DNA from: a bacterium
Lineage (GTDB): Bacteria; Patescibacteriota; Microgenomatia; UBA1406; GWC2-37-13
DNA length: 64,000 nucleotides
Assembly (NCBI GenBank): GCA_029573715.1
Contig: JAKQDR010000172.1
Coordinates: 1 to 64,000 of the forward strand
Direction: 5' to 3'
Shown here: positions 9,424 through 20,885 of the stretch, one piece after another
How the letters are laid out: each line of letters starts with the position of its first letter
Numbering within the stretch: position 1 is the stretch's first letter
Made by a program: the position numbers and the translations under genes
Notes under the pieces: model-generated
Database searches by the model: none
What the model was told of the DNA's origin: nothing
What the model saw: only the letters and a program-made list of their open reading frames with translations

Positions 9424-11073
9424 TTAGAGTGCGAGGCCGATGATAATGATGAGAGCCGGTATGGCAAGCAATACCCATGGAATGCTTATGCCAGAGACAG
9501 GAGGCGTGGGTACAGGTGAACCCTCATAGCTTAGAGGTGGTGCTTCGAAAAGACATTGATCATCTGAAACACACACATCACCAGACACACCAAACATTCT
9601 TACACAACTTTGTGCCGCACAAGCATTGTGACAACAAACGGTGCCATCGGGCAATGCCTGCATGTCTTGGCATACACCACCCGCATCTGCAATGCCACAA
9701 ATGCCACAACGCTGATCGCATCTGAACCCTCCTACAAGCGGATACGGAGTAGGTGTTGCAGTGGGGCCAGTTGGTGTTGGTGTATTGGTCACTTCCCATG
9801 GTGCAGGAGTGTATGTCGGCACTCCCGGAGGCAAAGTTGCAGTTGGGGTATATGTAGGCTCGCCAGGGCGAAGAGTCGGAGTATGCGGTGGTTGGCCCGG
9901 CATAAGGGTGGCGGTGAGTGTCGGTGTGCCGAACTGTGGCGTGTTTGTTGCGACTGGTGTATTTGATATACAACAAATGAGGCCTGAAGGGGGCAAATTA
10001 GGTGGATATCCATCTCGACATATGCCGTCTGACCCTCTCCAGCCGCATGGGCCGCAGGTGCTGTCACAGCGAGGTGCAGGAGTCACTGTTGAACCTGGTG
10101 GCGGAGTGTTAGTCGCAGTTGAGCCGGGTGGCACTGTTGCAGTCGATCCCGGTGGTGCGGTGGCAGTTGCGCGTGGAGTATTAGTGGGTGTTCGTGTTGG
10201 CGTGTGAGTGGGAGTATTGGTGGGTGTCCGGGTCGGTGTTCGTGTGGGGGTGTTGGTTGGAGTGTTTGTTGGTGTGCGGGTTGGCGTGTTTGTTGGTGTA
10301 TTGGTGGGAGTATTGGTGGGTGTATATGTTGCGGTTGGTGCACTGGTGGCGGTTGGTATGGGAGTATGAGTTGAAGTTGGCGTATTGGTTGGCGGAACGG
10401 GAGTGTGAGTTGCGGTCGCATTTGGTGGCGGAGTGTTGGTCGCGGTTGAACCAGGAGGTGGCGTGTTAGTAGGCTGATTTGGTGGTTGGGTGTTAGTTGG
10501 TTGCCCAGGTGGTGGTGTTTCTCCGGGTGCGGTGGTGGCGGTTGGTTCACCACCACAGTTTGAATTTGTTGTGTACACAAGTCCTGCGACATTCACAATA
10601 TTGTTTTGTCCAGATTGATCTCTAATCTGCACATCTACCTGTACGCGTCCGCACTGTATGGCAGGGAACGTACCCACACCTTGAATGATTGTTTGCCCAT
10701 TAATTGTCCATGGTCCATCACCACCCAAATCGCCTGATGCTATATAATCGGGTCTGCTTTCATTACATGGATCATTACCTTGATTACCACACGTCTCCCA
10801 TCTGCGGGCTATGGGGTACGTGCCCGCAACACCGCCTGGACACATAGTAGCGCTACCCCCACAATTTAACTCACAGCCAAAAGTCATTGTGCCGTTTGTC
10901 ACGCCAGTGATGGTGCAACTACCACAGGGTGGATCATCTTCTCCGCATTGGCCCCATTCTCCTTCAGCTTGTGGCGTCAAATCACTCACTCTCCCCGTCT
11001 GCAGTGCGCTCATAATGAGCATAATCGAAAGGAAGAGAAAAACGACAGAAATGGCAATGCGGGTATATTTCAT
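9424..11073 (-). CDS. Thr/Pro-rich surface protein with Cys modules and C-terminal anchor
   Basis: 549 aa. An N-terminal hydrophobic segment (about 5-25) is a signal peptide or anchor. A Cys-rich globular part follows. Then comes a long stalk of Pro-Thr repeats (units such as [12 protein letters not shown]) at roughly 190-330, two Cys modules of the form RCDxxCGxCG...CC, and a terminal PPVSG motif followed by one membrane helix ending LIIIIGLAL. The stalk is extended and probably glycosylated. The Cys module and the tail recur in the protein at 20886-22784, so the two form a family. It sits three bases after an unknown membrane protein gene. Attachment by the C-terminal helix with export of the rest is inferred. 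Confidence 0.8.
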   Translation of the reverse strand: MKYTRIAISVVFLFLSIMLIMSALQTGRVSDLTPQAEGEWGQCGEDDPPCGSCTITGVTNGTMTFGCELNCGGSATMCPGGVAGTYPIARRWETCGNQGNDPCNESRPDYIASGDLGGDGPWTINGQTIIQGVGTFPAIQCGRVQVDVQIRDQSGQNNIVNVAGLVYTTNSNCGGEPTATTAPGETPPPGQPTNTQPPNQPTNTPPPGSTATNTPPPNATATHTPVPPTNTPTSTHTPIPTATSAPTATYTPTNTPTNTPTNTPTRTPTNTPTNTPTRTPTRTPTNTPTHTPTRTPTNTPRATATAPPGSTATVPPGSTATNTPPPGSTVTPAPRCDSTCGPCGWRGSDGICRDGYPPNLPPSGLICCISNTPVATNTPQFGTPTLTATLMPGQPPHTPTLRPGEPTYTPTATLPPGVPTYTPAPWEVTNTPTPTGPTATPTPYPLVGGFRCDQRCGICGIADAGGVCQDMQALPDGTVCCHNACAAQSCVRMFGVSGDVCVSDDQCLFEAPPLSYEGSPVPTPPVSGISIPWVLLAIPALIIIIGLAL

Positions 11074-11076
11074 GGA

Positions 11077-11679
11077 TTAACGAATAAGTGAATTCTGAGT
11101 GAATGAGTCGATAAGTGCTGATATGGGCCGCAATTCACGCTGTTTTGATTTGTCATACTCACTCGCAAGCACTCCCAAATCGCGCAGTACTGCCCCAAAT
11201 GTCGCGACCGGATCTGTAAGATCAATAGACAGCTTGCCCACAACATCCTCATCTGATTCGTAAAATTGTCGAAGTGCAGCCCATTCGACCAGTGATTTGT
11301 TGACAATGTCAATAAGCTGAGAACGCGACAAACTGGGATACTGCGCCTCAGCAGTTGCCAGCATCTTTTCCGTATCAATGCGGATACCATTGATATCTTC
11401 ATATACAAATGAAGGGATGGTTGGAGTTGGGGTGATGCGTGCAAATTCCTGCGCAGTTTGAATAGGGGCTTTGGTTGGCTCCGCCGCTTGATTGAGCACC
11501 GGGCCGGTAATGTCAATAACGAGTCGAATCGCGTAAAATGAAAGCGACATGATAAGCACCAGTATTGAAAACGGAAAGAAAAATCTATCAAAACCGTCCC
11601 GTTCACCACGGGGGAATTGCACCTTTGACTCTCCCTTAAGGATAAATAGACTGAGGTCTAACGGCGTGTAGTTTGACAT
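11077..11679 (-). CDS. Hypothetical single-pass membrane protein
   Basis: 200 aa from the ATG at 11679 (MSNYTPLD); an upstream in-frame ATG at 11709 is less likely. A basic cytoplasmic N-terminus of about 35 residues is followed by one membrane helix (FSILVLIMSLSFYAIRLVI), a Pro/Thr-containing linker (RITPTPTIP), and a mainly helical outer domain of about 120 residues. No family recognised. The three-base gap to the surface protein gene and the following HD gene suggest an operon, so a role in surface assembly is possible. Confidence 0.65.
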   Translation of the reverse strand: MSNYTPLDLSLFILKGESKVQFPRGERDGFDRFFFPFSILVLIMSLSFYAIRLVIDITGPVLNQAAEPTKAPIQTAQEFARITPTPTIPSFVYEDINGIRIDTEKMLATAEAQYPSLSRSQLIDIVNKSLVEWAALRQFYESDEDVVGKLSIDLTDPVATFGAVLRDLGVLASEYDKSKQRELRPISALIDSFTQNSLIR

Positions 11680-11736
11680 AATACAGACCCGTTCATGATA
11701 CCATATCAACAGTCTATCAACATCCGGAATATGAGC

Positions 11737-12612
11737 TCAAACGAAGAGAATGTGTGCCTGGGGAAAGTACTTGAGAAGGTAAGTTTTTTGTCGTTTGGCA
11801 TACTGACGCTCTTTAGCACTCCATTCACACATAAGCTCGTCATGAGTGATTGTCCCCTCAAGAAACCGAAATACCGATTGATAGCCGATAGTCATCAGGC
11901 CTGGATGGGTGGGTATGTAATGTTGAGCAAGAAGCGCCTCACACTCTGCAATTGCACCATCTTCAATTCTTTGTCGCACGCGCCGCTCTATACGCTGGGC
12001 CATTGTCGCCGTGTCTTTATGTAAGAGGATGGTAATGCTTGGTTTATAGCGTGTCGCAATAGTGTTTGTGGAGTAAGGGCGAATGAGTGTGTGCTGATTA
12101 CTGTTTTCATTGACTTTTTCTAAAGCACGTGCGAGCCGACGCGGGTTGTGCCTATCGCTTTCACTCATATTTTCCCACACATGTGGGGCTTGATTTTGCA
12201 CTATCTTCTGCATGTCGGATACAGATGTGGATGAAGAAGCGGCTAATGAGGTGGTTTCTTTGGTCGTTTGCAGTGCAGCTCTGTCCGCATACAGAAGCAT
12301 GCGTGCATAGGGGCCGCTTCCCCCTACCACAATGGCACTAACACCCTGCTCTATTATATTCGCAATAATGTTGTTCGCTTGTGTCGCATAGGCATAAGCA
12401 GAGTAAGGTTCTTTCGGGTCTATCACATTAACCATATGCATAGGTATGTCGTTTGGATTGTCTGTTTTACCGGTGATGATATCGAGTTTACGATACACTT
12501 GTCTGCTGTCGCAATTCACCAGCGCTCCTCCACACTCTCGTGCAAGCGCTGTTGCTCTTGCGGTTTTACCAGTTCCTGTTTGACCAAGAATGAAGTGAAG
12601 TTTCGGGCTCAT
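11737..12612 (-). CDS. miaA: tRNA dimethylallyltransferase
   Basis: MiaA transfers the dimethylallyl group of DMAPP to A37 of tRNAs reading UNN codons. Seen: P-loop GQTGTGKT near the N-terminus, NCDSRQVYRKLDIITGK, the family's VIDPKEPYSAYAYATQA, and VVGGSGPYARMLLYA. The ATG at 12612 (MSPKLHFILG) is chosen over 12651, which would overlap the folD stop. Length is 291 aa, a little short of the usual 300-315. It follows folD by 16 bases. It competes for the same isoprenoid precursor that the GGPP synthase at 56 kb uses. Confidence 0.93.
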   Translation of the reverse strand: MSPKLHFILGQTGTGKTARATALARECGGALVNCDSRQVYRKLDIITGKTDNPNDIPMHMVNVIDPKEPYSAYAYATQANNIIANIIEQGVSAIVVGGSGPYARMLLYADRAALQTTKETTSLAASSSTSVSDMQKIVQNQAPHVWENMSESDRHNPRRLARALEKVNENSNQHTLIRPYSTNTIATRYKPSITILLHKDTATMAQRIERRVRQRIEDGAIAECEALLAQHYIPTHPGLMTIGYQSVFRFLEGTITHDELMCEWSAKERQYAKRQKTYLLKYFPQAHILFV

Positions 12613-12628
12613 AATCAAAAAATGTTGG

Positions 12629-13522
12629 TCAACGAGCTTGACGTGCGGCATGGATTAAGTTGCCATACAAACAGGCAATATCAAGCGGCCCAAGCCCTCC
12701 GGGTGTTTGGGTGTAGAGTGCGGCAACATCGTGAACATCATCTTCATCGTAATCACCCGTGAGTTTTTTGGATTTGACGTCTTGATGCAGTCCGAAGTTA
12801 AGGAGTATTACTCCGGGCTTTATATTTCCTCGATGCAAGATTCGCTTGCCTACTCCGCTTATAATGATATCTGCTTGCTTATACATACCATCGGCGTCTG
12901 CCATTTTCGAATGCGTTTGCACATAGGGGAGTTGGTGAGTTTCAAAATATCGCGCGATAGGTGCCCCCGTGGTCATTCCTCTTCCGGCAATCACGATGTT
13001 TTTGCTATGAAGCCATTGCCAATCAGATGTAGACGGCGTAATGGGAAATGAAGACTGATTAAAAGCTTTGATATTATCCCCACCTTGTGTAAGATGAGTT
13101 CGTGCCCACATAAGCCCAACCATGCATGCTTGAACGAGTGGAAATACATACTGATTTTTGGGGTGATGTCCTTCTATATCTCTTTCAACACCAATCACTT
13201 CATAGAGTTTTTCTCGATTATAGTGTGGAGGTAGTGGGAGTTGGACAATAATTCCCACGGGTGATACGGTGTGGATTTTTTGTTGTAACAATTCTAAAAA
13301 TGTATCAAATGCCGGTGGATCGGGCACATGCCAAAATTCAAAATTAACCCCTATTCGTTCAGCAATCTTCCGCTTCATGCGCACATAGGAATGTTGCGCA
13401 ACATCATCGCCGACAAGCACCGCAAGCAGAGTTGGTACACGATTTGAGTTTTTAAGCTCTAATACTGACTGCGCAAGGGTGTTTTCAATTGATTTTTGTA
13501 TGGCACGACAAGGGATAATCAT
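12629..13522 (-). CDS. folD: Methylenetetrahydrofolate dehydrogenase/cyclohydrolase
   Basis: FolD interconverts 5,10-methylene- and 10-formyl-tetrahydrofolate with NADP. Seen: SYVRMKRKIAERIG with the catalytic Lys, GIIVQLPLP, the nucleotide-binding GRGMTTGAPIA, KQADIIISGVGK, PGVILLNFG, and the closing TPGGLGPLDIACLYGN. The start at 13522 (MIIPCRAIQ) is fixed by a TATAAT box exactly six bases upstream, which fits a leaderless transcript; in-frame sequence up to 13573 is not needed. Length of 297 aa is normal. Cotranscribed with miaA. Confidence 0.93.
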   Translation of the reverse strand: MIIPCRAIQKSIENTLAQSVLELKNSNRVPTLLAVLVGDDVAQHSYVRMKRKIAERIGVNFEFWHVPDPPAFDTFLELLQQKIHTVSPVGIIVQLPLPPHYNREKLYEVIGVERDIEGHHPKNQYVFPLVQACMVGLMWARTHLTQGGDNIKAFNQSSFPITPSTSDWQWLHSKNIVIAGRGMTTGAPIARYFETHQLPYVQTHSKMADADGMYKQADIIISGVGKRILHRGNIKPGVILLNFGLHQDVKSKKLTGDYDEDDVHDVAALYTQTPGGLGPLDIACLYGNLIHAARQAR

Positions 13523-13528
13523 AAAACC

Positions 13529-13534
13529 ATTATA
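13529..13534 (-). promoter_or_regulatory. folD -10 box, leaderless
   Basis: TATAAT on the minus strand, then six bases (GGTTTT), then the folD ATG. A start about seven bases past the -10 would coincide with the ATG. No clear -35 was found. Confidence 0.65.
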
Positions 13535-13581
13535 CCCTGTGCACTGCCTCGAAGGCCTCTGTAATGCGAACACATGGAGAG

Positions 13582-16203
13582 CTATATCAAGGTTGCACCA
13601 ACGACCGCCTCTTCTTTATTTTTGAAGCGCATGAGAATAACCCCTTTTCCGGTGCGGGAGCGTGCGGGTATTTCAGATATTCCTATCCGAACGACCTGAC
13701 CTCCTGATGAGCTAATGACAACACCCTGATCTTCAGGTTGAATGAGTGCAACAAACGCAAGATTGCCAAATTTATCATCGACCGATGCAATCTTTACTCC
13801 CTTGCCTCCCCGATGCTGGCCTTTAAACTCGGTTATTGCGGTCCGTTTGCCGATGCCCCGCTCACCAATAACAAGCAGTGATTTTTTCATATCTGTGGGC
13901 TTGATGACTTCAGCTGAAGCTATCTCGTCAGTGTCTTCAATTTCCATGCCCTTCACCCCCATACCTGCGCGGCCTATGGACCTAACTTCTTTCTCGGGGA
14001 ACATGATCGCCTTACCTCGTGAGGAGGTAAGCATGATATTGGCACTTCCATTAGTGAGCTTGACCCATCGCAGCTCATCGCCTCCATCAAGGCGAATGGC
14101 GATGAGTCCATTAGTGCGGATATTCTTGTATTCTGCAAACTCAGACTTTTTGACGGTGCCATTTTTGGTTATCATGACAATATATTTGTCACCTTCATGT
14201 GTTGAAGCCTCTTGATGTCGCCCTTTGGCAGTTTCGGGAGCAAAGGTAAGAATGGATGTGACTTTTTCATCGGGGCGCAAGGTGATGACATTCACAATAG
14301 CTTTACCTTTACTGGTACGGGTTCCCGCGGGGATATCCCAAACCCGTGTTTGAAATGTTCGTCCGGTATTAGTGAAGTACATCACATAATCATGGGTCTG
14401 AGCTCCACAAATTTGGAGAATGTCGTCGGACTCCTTTGTTTCCATACCATGCACGCCCTGTCCACCCCGATGTTGTGCCTTGAATGTTTCGCCCGCAATT
14501 TGCTTTATGTAGCCATCTTTGGTCATGACAACAAGCACATCTTTGTTTTCAATAAGCATCTCATCTGAAAGTTCGCCCGGGCGCGATTTGATGACCCGTG
14601 TTTTTCGATCGTCTCCAAATACCTTAACCAGCTCAACCAATTCTTTTTTCACAACTGCAAGCACTTTAAATACATCTTGAATAAGCGCCTCCAATCTCTT
14701 GATGATTTCTTGAAGGCTTTTAAGCTCATCCTCGATTTTACTTCGTTCAAGTCCGGTGAGCCGACGCAGCTGCATATCAAGGATTGCCTTTGCTTGAATC
14801 TCTGAAAGTCCAAACTTTTTCATTAATTTTGCTTTCGCATCAGCTTCATCTTTTGATTTTTTAATCGTCTCAACAACTTCGTCTATGTTGTCGAGTGCAA
14901 TAATATACCCTTCTAAAATATGTGCACGTGCTTTTGCTTCCTTGAGCTCATATTCACTGCGTCGAGTGACAACACGCACCCGATGTTTGATGTAATACTC
15001 AAGGATTGGTTGAAGCCCCAGTGTCTGAGGCACATCATCGACAAGCGCAACAATATTTGCGGGAAAAGACGTTTGAAGCTCCGTGTATTTGAAGATGTTG
15101 TTCAACACTTGTTTGGGTGTCGCATCACGTTTGAGCTCAACAACAACACGAATGCCGTCACGATCCGACTCATCGCGCAAATCGGATATGCCGGCGATTT
15201 TTTTATCCACCACAAGCTGAGCAATGCGTTCAACGAGTGTCGCTTTATTCACCTGATAAGGCAGTTGTGTAATGATTATTGCCGATTTTCCGCCCTTAAG
15301 TTCTTCAATGTCAGCCACTCCTCGAACAATAACAGATCCTCTCCCCGTGGTATATATGTCACGTATATCGTTTGCTCCGTATATGATTCCCGCAGTTGGG
15401 AAGTCGGGCCCTTTCACATACTCCAAAAGCTCATCAAGGGTGACGGCAAAGCGTAGAAAGGGCGCCTGCTCTCGTGCAAGGGGCATCGTTAGAGCAGTCG
15501 CATCTTTTGATGCGCTTAGCGCACTTTTCTCTGCTTTCTGCCATGTTTTATATGATTCTTTATCCAGTGATGCTTTATCTATCATGTGTACGATAGCATC
15601 TGATATTTCTCGTAAATTATGGGGGGGAATTTTCGTTGCCATACCAACGGCGATACCTTCTGAGCCCATGAGAAGAAGGTTGGGTAGACGAGCTGGCAAG
15701 TACTCCGGTTCTTGTACGGTTGAATCAAAATTGTCTCGAAAACTTACCGTTTCTTTTTCAATATCGGCGAGCATCTCTTCTGAGATTTTGTGAAGCTTGA
15801 CTTCGGTGTAACGCATGGATGCCGGCGGGTCGCCATCGATAGATCCAAAGTTTCCTTGTCCTTTTACCAGAGGGTAGCGCATCGAAAATTCTTGTGCCAA
15901 TCGAACAAGTGCTTCATACACGGAAGCATCGCCATGAGGATGAAGTTTTCCCAAAACATCTCCAACGACTCGTGCGGATTTGACATACCGACCGCCCGGT
16001 GCCACTCCCATTTTGTGCATCATATACAAAATGCGACGATGCACGGGCTTGAGTCCATCACGAATGTCGGGAAGCGCGCGACTGACAATGACACTCATTG
16101 CGTAGTCTAAATACGCGGTTTTCATCTCTGTCACAATCCCTGTCGCACTTACTCCTTGAGGAAGTGCTGGGGGGTTTTGAATTTCGGTATCTGGTTGATT
16201 CAT
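13582..16203 (-). CDS. gyrA: DNA gyrase subunit A
   Basis: Breakage-rejoining subunit of gyrase. The catalytic tyrosine is Tyr132 in SMRYTEVKL; upstream lie [18 protein letters not shown] and the helix around [12 protein letters not shown]. The C-terminal beta-pinwheel is complete, with a GyrA-box-like QHRGGQG and a second QHRGGKG, so the protein is gyrase and not topoisomerase IV. Length is 873 aa. It lies downstream of ppa and gyrB on the same strand, so the three are likely one transcription unit (gyrB-ppa-gyrA). Confidence 0.96.
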   Translation of the reverse strand: MNQPDTEIQNPPALPQGVSATGIVTEMKTAYLDYAMSVIVSRALPDIRDGLKPVHRRILYMMHKMGVAPGGRYVKSARVVGDVLGKLHPHGDASVYEALVRLAQEFSMRYPLVKGQGNFGSIDGDPPASMRYTEVKLHKISEEMLADIEKETVSFRDNFDSTVQEPEYLPARLPNLLLMGSEGIAVGMATKIPPHNLREISDAIVHMIDKASLDKESYKTWQKAEKSALSASKDATALTMPLAREQAPFLRFAVTLDELLEYVKGPDFPTAGIIYGANDIRDIYTTGRGSVIVRGVADIEELKGGKSAIIITQLPYQVNKATLVERIAQLVVDKKIAGISDLRDESDRDGIRVVVELKRDATPKQVLNNIFKYTELQTSFPANIVALVDDVPQTLGLQPILEYYIKHRVRVVTRRSEYELKEAKARAHILEGYIIALDNIDEVVETIKKSKDEADAKAKLMKKFGLSEIQAKAILDMQLRRLTGLERSKIEDELKSLQEIIKRLEALIQDVFKVLAVVKKELVELVKVFGDDRKTRVIKSRPGELSDEMLIENKDVLVVMTKDGYIKQIAGETFKAQHRGGQGVHGMETKESDDILQICGAQTHDYVMYFTNTGRTFQTRVWDIPAGTRTSKGKAIVNVITLRPDEKVTSILTFAPETAKGRHQEASTHEGDKYIVMITKNGTVKKSEFAEYKNIRTNGLIAIRLDGGDELRWVKLTNGSANIMLTSSRGKAIMFPEKEVRSIGRAGMGVKGMEIEDTDEIASAEVIKPTDMKKSLLVIGERGIGKRTAITEFKGQHRGGKGVKIASVDDKFGNLAFVALIQPEDQGVVISSSGGQVVRIGISEIPARSRTGKGVILMRFKNKEEAVVGATLI

Positions 16204-16237
16204 AAATAGTGAGTGTCAAATGCACAATGGTATTGCT

Positions 16238-16759
16238 TCATTTTCCGTTTTGCACGCCCTTTTTTATTTCGGCGAGCGCTTTTGCTTTCGGTAAGTATTT
16301 TCCTGTTTTGACCCATTTTCCTTTTTCAAGCATTTTATATGTGTCAAAAAAGTGTTTGATTTTGAGGCGAGTTGGCTCGTCTATGTCTGACACTTCTTTC
16401 ACATGTGCGTAAAATGGATCAACTTTTTCAATGGGTACGGCGATAATTTTCGCGTCGGGGCCGGCTTCATCTTCCATCTCTAAAAGTCCGACAGGGCGGG
16501 CCATGATGCCCGTGCCTGCTGCCATGGTGCTTGATGAAACGATGATTACATCGAGTGGATCTCCATCCTCCCCCAGTGTGCCTGCAATAAATCCGTAATT
16601 AAATGGGAAAACGTTTGCTCCATGTAAGAATCTGTCTGCCATCATAATGCCCGTGTCTTTATCAAGTTCGTACTTGACCCCGCTGTTTTCGGGGATTTCG
16701 ATGATTGCAAGAATGACGTCAGGTGATTTGCTTGACGGTTTGAGTTGGGTAAGATCCAT
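16238..16759 (-). CDS. ppa: Inorganic pyrophosphatase (family I)
   Basis: Hydrolyses pyrophosphate released by biosynthetic reactions. Seen: FPFNYGFIAGT, then the signature GEDGDPLDVII with the metal-binding aspartates, and the later DAKIIAVPIEKVDP. Length of 173 aa is typical of bacterial family I enzymes. It is placed between gyrB (68 bases upstream) and gyrA (34 bases downstream). Co-expression with gyrase is plausible but has no obvious functional reason. Confidence 0.95.
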   Translation of the reverse strand: MDLTQLKPSSKSPDVILAIIEIPENSGVKYELDKDTGIMMADRFLHGANVFPFNYGFIAGTLGEDGDPLDVIIVSSSTMAAGTGIMARPVGLLEMEDEAGPDAKIIAVPIEKVDPFYAHVKEVSDIDEPTRLKIKHFFDTYKMLEKGKWVKTGKYLPKAKALAEIKKGVQNGK

Positions 16760-16827
16760 AAGATAAAATAGCTATCGAACTGGTAATTAATGATGAAATA
16801 TACTTTTTGCTCATTTTCTATTGATGG

Positions 16828-18834
<2,007 letters not shown>

Positions 18835-18852
18835 TTATGAAGCCTATAGTAC

Positions 18853-18881
18853 TTGCAATCTCTCTCTCTCTGTTTTATAAT
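18853..18881 (+). promoter_or_regulatory. Sigma-70-like promoter for the 18915 gene
   Basis: TTGCAA at 18853-18858, 17-bp spacer containing a CT-rich run, TATAAT at 18876-18881. The distance to the ATG at 18915 gives a leader of about 27 bases. This decides strand and start for an otherwise weak small ORF. Confidence 0.75.
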
Positions 18882-18914
18882 CATTTCACTATTGCAATTT
18901 ATTGTTGTGTTCTT

Positions 18915-19211
18915 ATGCAAGGTTCAAACGAGGCGAAAATTATAATACCGAAACCATCTGCTTTTCAATATCAACTTGTTGTCAACCATGCCCAACCGCT
19001 CCTAGGTACGGACGGCCGAGGCGCGGCAGTAGATCTCAAATCACCACGCTCAGGTTCATATGCTGTCGAAGAATGTGATGTCATTTTTCGTGTAGGTTGT
19101 ACGCCGGAACTATGCGGGGCTGAGATCATACGACCCATTATTGGGAGAGTGTTTGGTTCTGCAACTGCACAGAATATAGAACGATGTGCCAATTGTCCTA
19201 AGGAATTCTAA
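18915..19211 (+). CDS. Small hypothetical protein, 98 aa
   Basis: No family recognised. The ORF can be extended upstream to 18828, but the promoter at 18853-18881 lies inside that extension, so the ATG at 18915 (MQGSNEAKII) is taken. Four cysteines lie in the second half, including VGCTPELCG and CANCPKEF at the C-terminus, possibly a metal site. It is a lone rightward gene between leftward gyrB and rplL. An antisense ORF exists but has no promoter. Confidence 0.55.
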   Translation: MQGSNEAKIIIPKPSAFQYQLVVNHAQPLLGTDGRGAAVDLKSPRSGSYAVEECDVIFRVGCTPELCGAEIIRPIIGRVFGSATAQNIERCANCPKEF

Positions 19212-19315
19212 TCCATACTATCTCATCTGCATGTGCAATCATTGCTCATCTCGCCTCATAATCCTTAACGTGAATCAATGGTTGGGTAGGCGCAAAATAA
19301 GTTGGGATACAAAAT

Positions 19316-19343
19316 CCCCGCCCATAGTATCTCCTGAGCGGGG
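19316..19343 (-). terminator. Hairpin terminator after rplL
   Basis: On the minus strand CCCCGC pairs with GCGGGG around a 16-base loop and is followed by ATTTTG. It lies 16 bases past the rplL stop. The stem is short and the U-tract modest. Confidence 0.55.
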
Positions 19344-19358
19344 TTGAAAATTTTCTTC

Positions 19359-19754
19359 TTACTTAAGTTCCACTTTTGCACCGGCGGCCTCAAGCTTTTT
19401 CTTTGCTTCTTCAGCTGCTTCTTTTTTGGCATCAACCAATAGATCTTGCGGAGCAGACTCCACGAGTTTCTTGGCATCCATGAGGCCAAGTTCGGGCTTG
19501 ATTTCACGAACTGCCTTAATTACATTGAGCTTGTTAGCTCCGCCATCAGCGAGCACGACCGTGAAAGAGGTCTTCTCTTCTGCGGGTGCACCTGCTGCTG
19601 CGGCACCTGCTGCGGGTGCGGCGACTGCTGCCATTGCGGTCACGCCAAACTTATCTTCAAGGTATGCCGCAAGATCTGCGACCTCAACCACGGTCAACCC
19701 CTCAATCTCTTGTGCGATTTTTTGGAGCTTTTCATTGAGCTGTACGTCTGCCAT
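19359..19754 (-). CDS. rplL: Ribosomal protein bL12 (L7/L12)
   Basis: Stalk protein of the 50S subunit that recruits translational GTPases. The N-terminal dimerisation helix region ([19 protein letters not shown]) is followed by an Ala/Gly/Pro hinge at about 40-60. The C-terminal domain shows [34 protein letters not shown] and the terminal [14 protein letters not shown]. Length is 131 aa. It lies 33 bases downstream of rplJ, the usual pair. Confidence 0.97.
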   Translation of the reverse strand: MADVQLNEKLQKIAQEIEGLTVVEVADLAAYLEDKFGVTAMAAVAAPAAGAAAAGAPAEEKTSFTVVLADGGANKLNVIKAVREIKPELGLMDAKKLVESAPQDLLVDAKKEAAEEAKKKLEAAGAKVELK

Positions 19755-19787
19755 ATGATTAAAATAATGAATAAATAATATAACGGA

Positions 19788-20312
19788 TTACCCTTTTGTG
19801 CTTCGTGCTTTTAATACATTTACAAAGTAAGTCATGGGAAATTTGATAGCGTGATCCACGCGATATACGGGGCTTTTAAGTGAGCCAACCACCTTACCCA
19901 AAAGCTCGACTTTGCTCGGGAGTTGCGCCAGTCTTTCCAGGCCCAGTTTGTCGTATACGGTTTTTTCAAGCATGCCAAATCGAAATGCGAGAGTGCCATC
20001 TTTTTTAGCAAAATCAAACACAGCCTTAAGTCCCGCAGACCAATCGGGGCCCATGTGCACAATTGCAGCGGATCCTTTCACGGGGAATGCTTTTTCTTTA
20101 AGTTCAGTGAGTTCATTGGTGCCCTCAACCGCCTTCTGAAGAAGGGATGTCTTAACAACGCGAAGACTTGCACCAACTCCCCTTAAGGATTTTCTCAATG
20201 ACTCGAGTGCAATATGGGTGGTTTTCTCAAATGAAACCAAAGCAACGTTAGGATTGTCGCGCAAGGTGGATTTGAGTTGGTCGACTAATGCGACCTTTTT
20301 TATGTTTGGCAT
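19788..20312 (-). CDS. rplJ: Ribosomal protein uL10
   Basis: Base of the ribosomal stalk. The N-terminus (KKVALVDQLKSTLRDNPNVALVSFE), SLRKSLRGVGASLRVVKTSLL and GSAAIVHM are family features, and the C-terminal helix that binds bL12 is present. Length is 174 aa. It stands between rpmE and rplL. The 129-base region upstream contains two hairpins (20363-20378 and 20409-20429); one could be an autoregulatory leader, as known for L10 operons elsewhere, but the classical L10 leader was not recognised. Confidence 0.95.
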   Translation of the reverse strand: MPNIKKVALVDQLKSTLRDNPNVALVSFEKTTHIALESLRKSLRGVGASLRVVKTSLLQKAVEGTNELTELKEKAFPVKGSAAIVHMGPDWSAGLKAVFDFAKKDGTLAFRFGMLEKTVYDKLGLERLAQLPSKVELLGKVVGSLKSPVYRVDHAIKFPMTYFVNVLKARSTKG

Positions 20313-20362
20313 AGTGTTTTACTCGTTCAGGAAACTGATAATAATGATACTCAGTTTTACGA

Positions 20363-20378
20363 TCCGCCCGTGGGCGGA
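20363..20378. repeat. Palindrome TCCGCCCGTGGGCGGA
   Basis: Inverted repeat of the TCCGCC...GGCGGA type upstream of rplJ. The same type of palindrome occurs at 61618-61632 and 61812-61826 with different centres. No U-tract follows on either strand, so it is more likely a dispersed repeat than a terminator. Confidence 0.6.
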
Positions 20379-20408
20379 AACCCGAAGTCTTGGTAAAATT
20401 GACTCAAA

Positions 20409-20429
20409 CATATGGGCGGTGCCCATGTG
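20409..20429 (-). terminator. Hairpin between rpmE and rplJ
   Basis: Nine-base-pair stem (one wobble) around a three-base loop, with CATATGGGC against GCCCATGTG. It starts 13 bases past the rpmE stop. The following TTTGAGTC is not a clean U-tract, so it may be a weak rpmE terminator or part of the rplJ leader. Confidence 0.45.
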
Positions 20430-20441
20430 TTTCAATCAACT

Positions 20442-20747
20442 TTATATATCCGCCAAGAGCTCTCGCAACGATTTAGTTTCCTTCATACCACCTTTCCCTG
20501 CTTTTTTTGCTTTCTTTTCATCTAATTTCACTTTGTGCACTTTCGCTTGCTCCATTTTCTTTTGGAACTTCTCTACTTTGCCCTTGGTATCAATAAATTT
20601 TTGCTCACCCGTATAAAAGGGGTGACATTTTGAGCACACATGTACAGAGATGCTTTTTTTGGTTGACTGCGTCACAAAAGACATCCCACACCCCGTGCAT
20701 TGCACAGGCACATCAGTGAAATAATTGGGATGAATACTACTTTTCAT
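20442..20747 (-). CDS. rpmE: Ribosomal protein bL31, C-terminally extended
   Basis: The N-terminal MKSSIHPNYF, two CxxC pairs (CTGC and CSKC), and HPFYTGEQKFIDTKGKVEKFQKK identify bL31 of the zinc-containing form. The protein is 101 aa against about 66-75 in most bacteria; the extra 30 residues form a Lys-rich tail (KVHKVKLDEKKAKKAGKGG). A promoter with TTGCAT, 16 bases, TATAAT ends nine bases before the ATG. The gene is not linked to rho or prfA in the usual way, although a release factor gene lies 2 kb upstream. Confidence 0.92.
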   Translation of the reverse strand: MKSSIHPNYFTDVPVQCTGCGMSFVTQSTKKSISVHVCSKCHPFYTGEQKFIDTKGKVEKFQKKMEQAKVHKVKLDEKKAKKAGKGGMKETKSLRELLADI

Positions 20748-20756
20748 GACCAGGTA

Positions 20757-20784
20757 ATTATACTCTCAGATTGATATTATGCAA
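20757..20784 (-). promoter_or_regulatory. rpmE promoter
   Basis: Minus strand: TTGCAT at 20779-20784, 16-bp spacer, TATAAT at 20757-20762, then nine bases to the rpmE ATG. The predicted leader is about two to three bases. Confidence 0.65.
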
Positions 20785-20885
20785 GATACACTTATTCTCC
20801 CAACACTCTCGCGACAATCAATGCGTGCATACACTGAACTCAATTCTTCTACATACTCCGCTCACCACACCCAACACCCTTTATC

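Noticed and set aside
18971-19192. A 73-aa minus-strand ORF opposite the 18915 gene
   Set aside because: No promoter on that strand and unlikely composition; the plus-strand ORF has a consensus promoter.
20313-20441. Classical L10 (rplJ) autoregulatory leader
   Set aside because: Two hairpins are present, but the known kink-turn fold could not be traced by eye.
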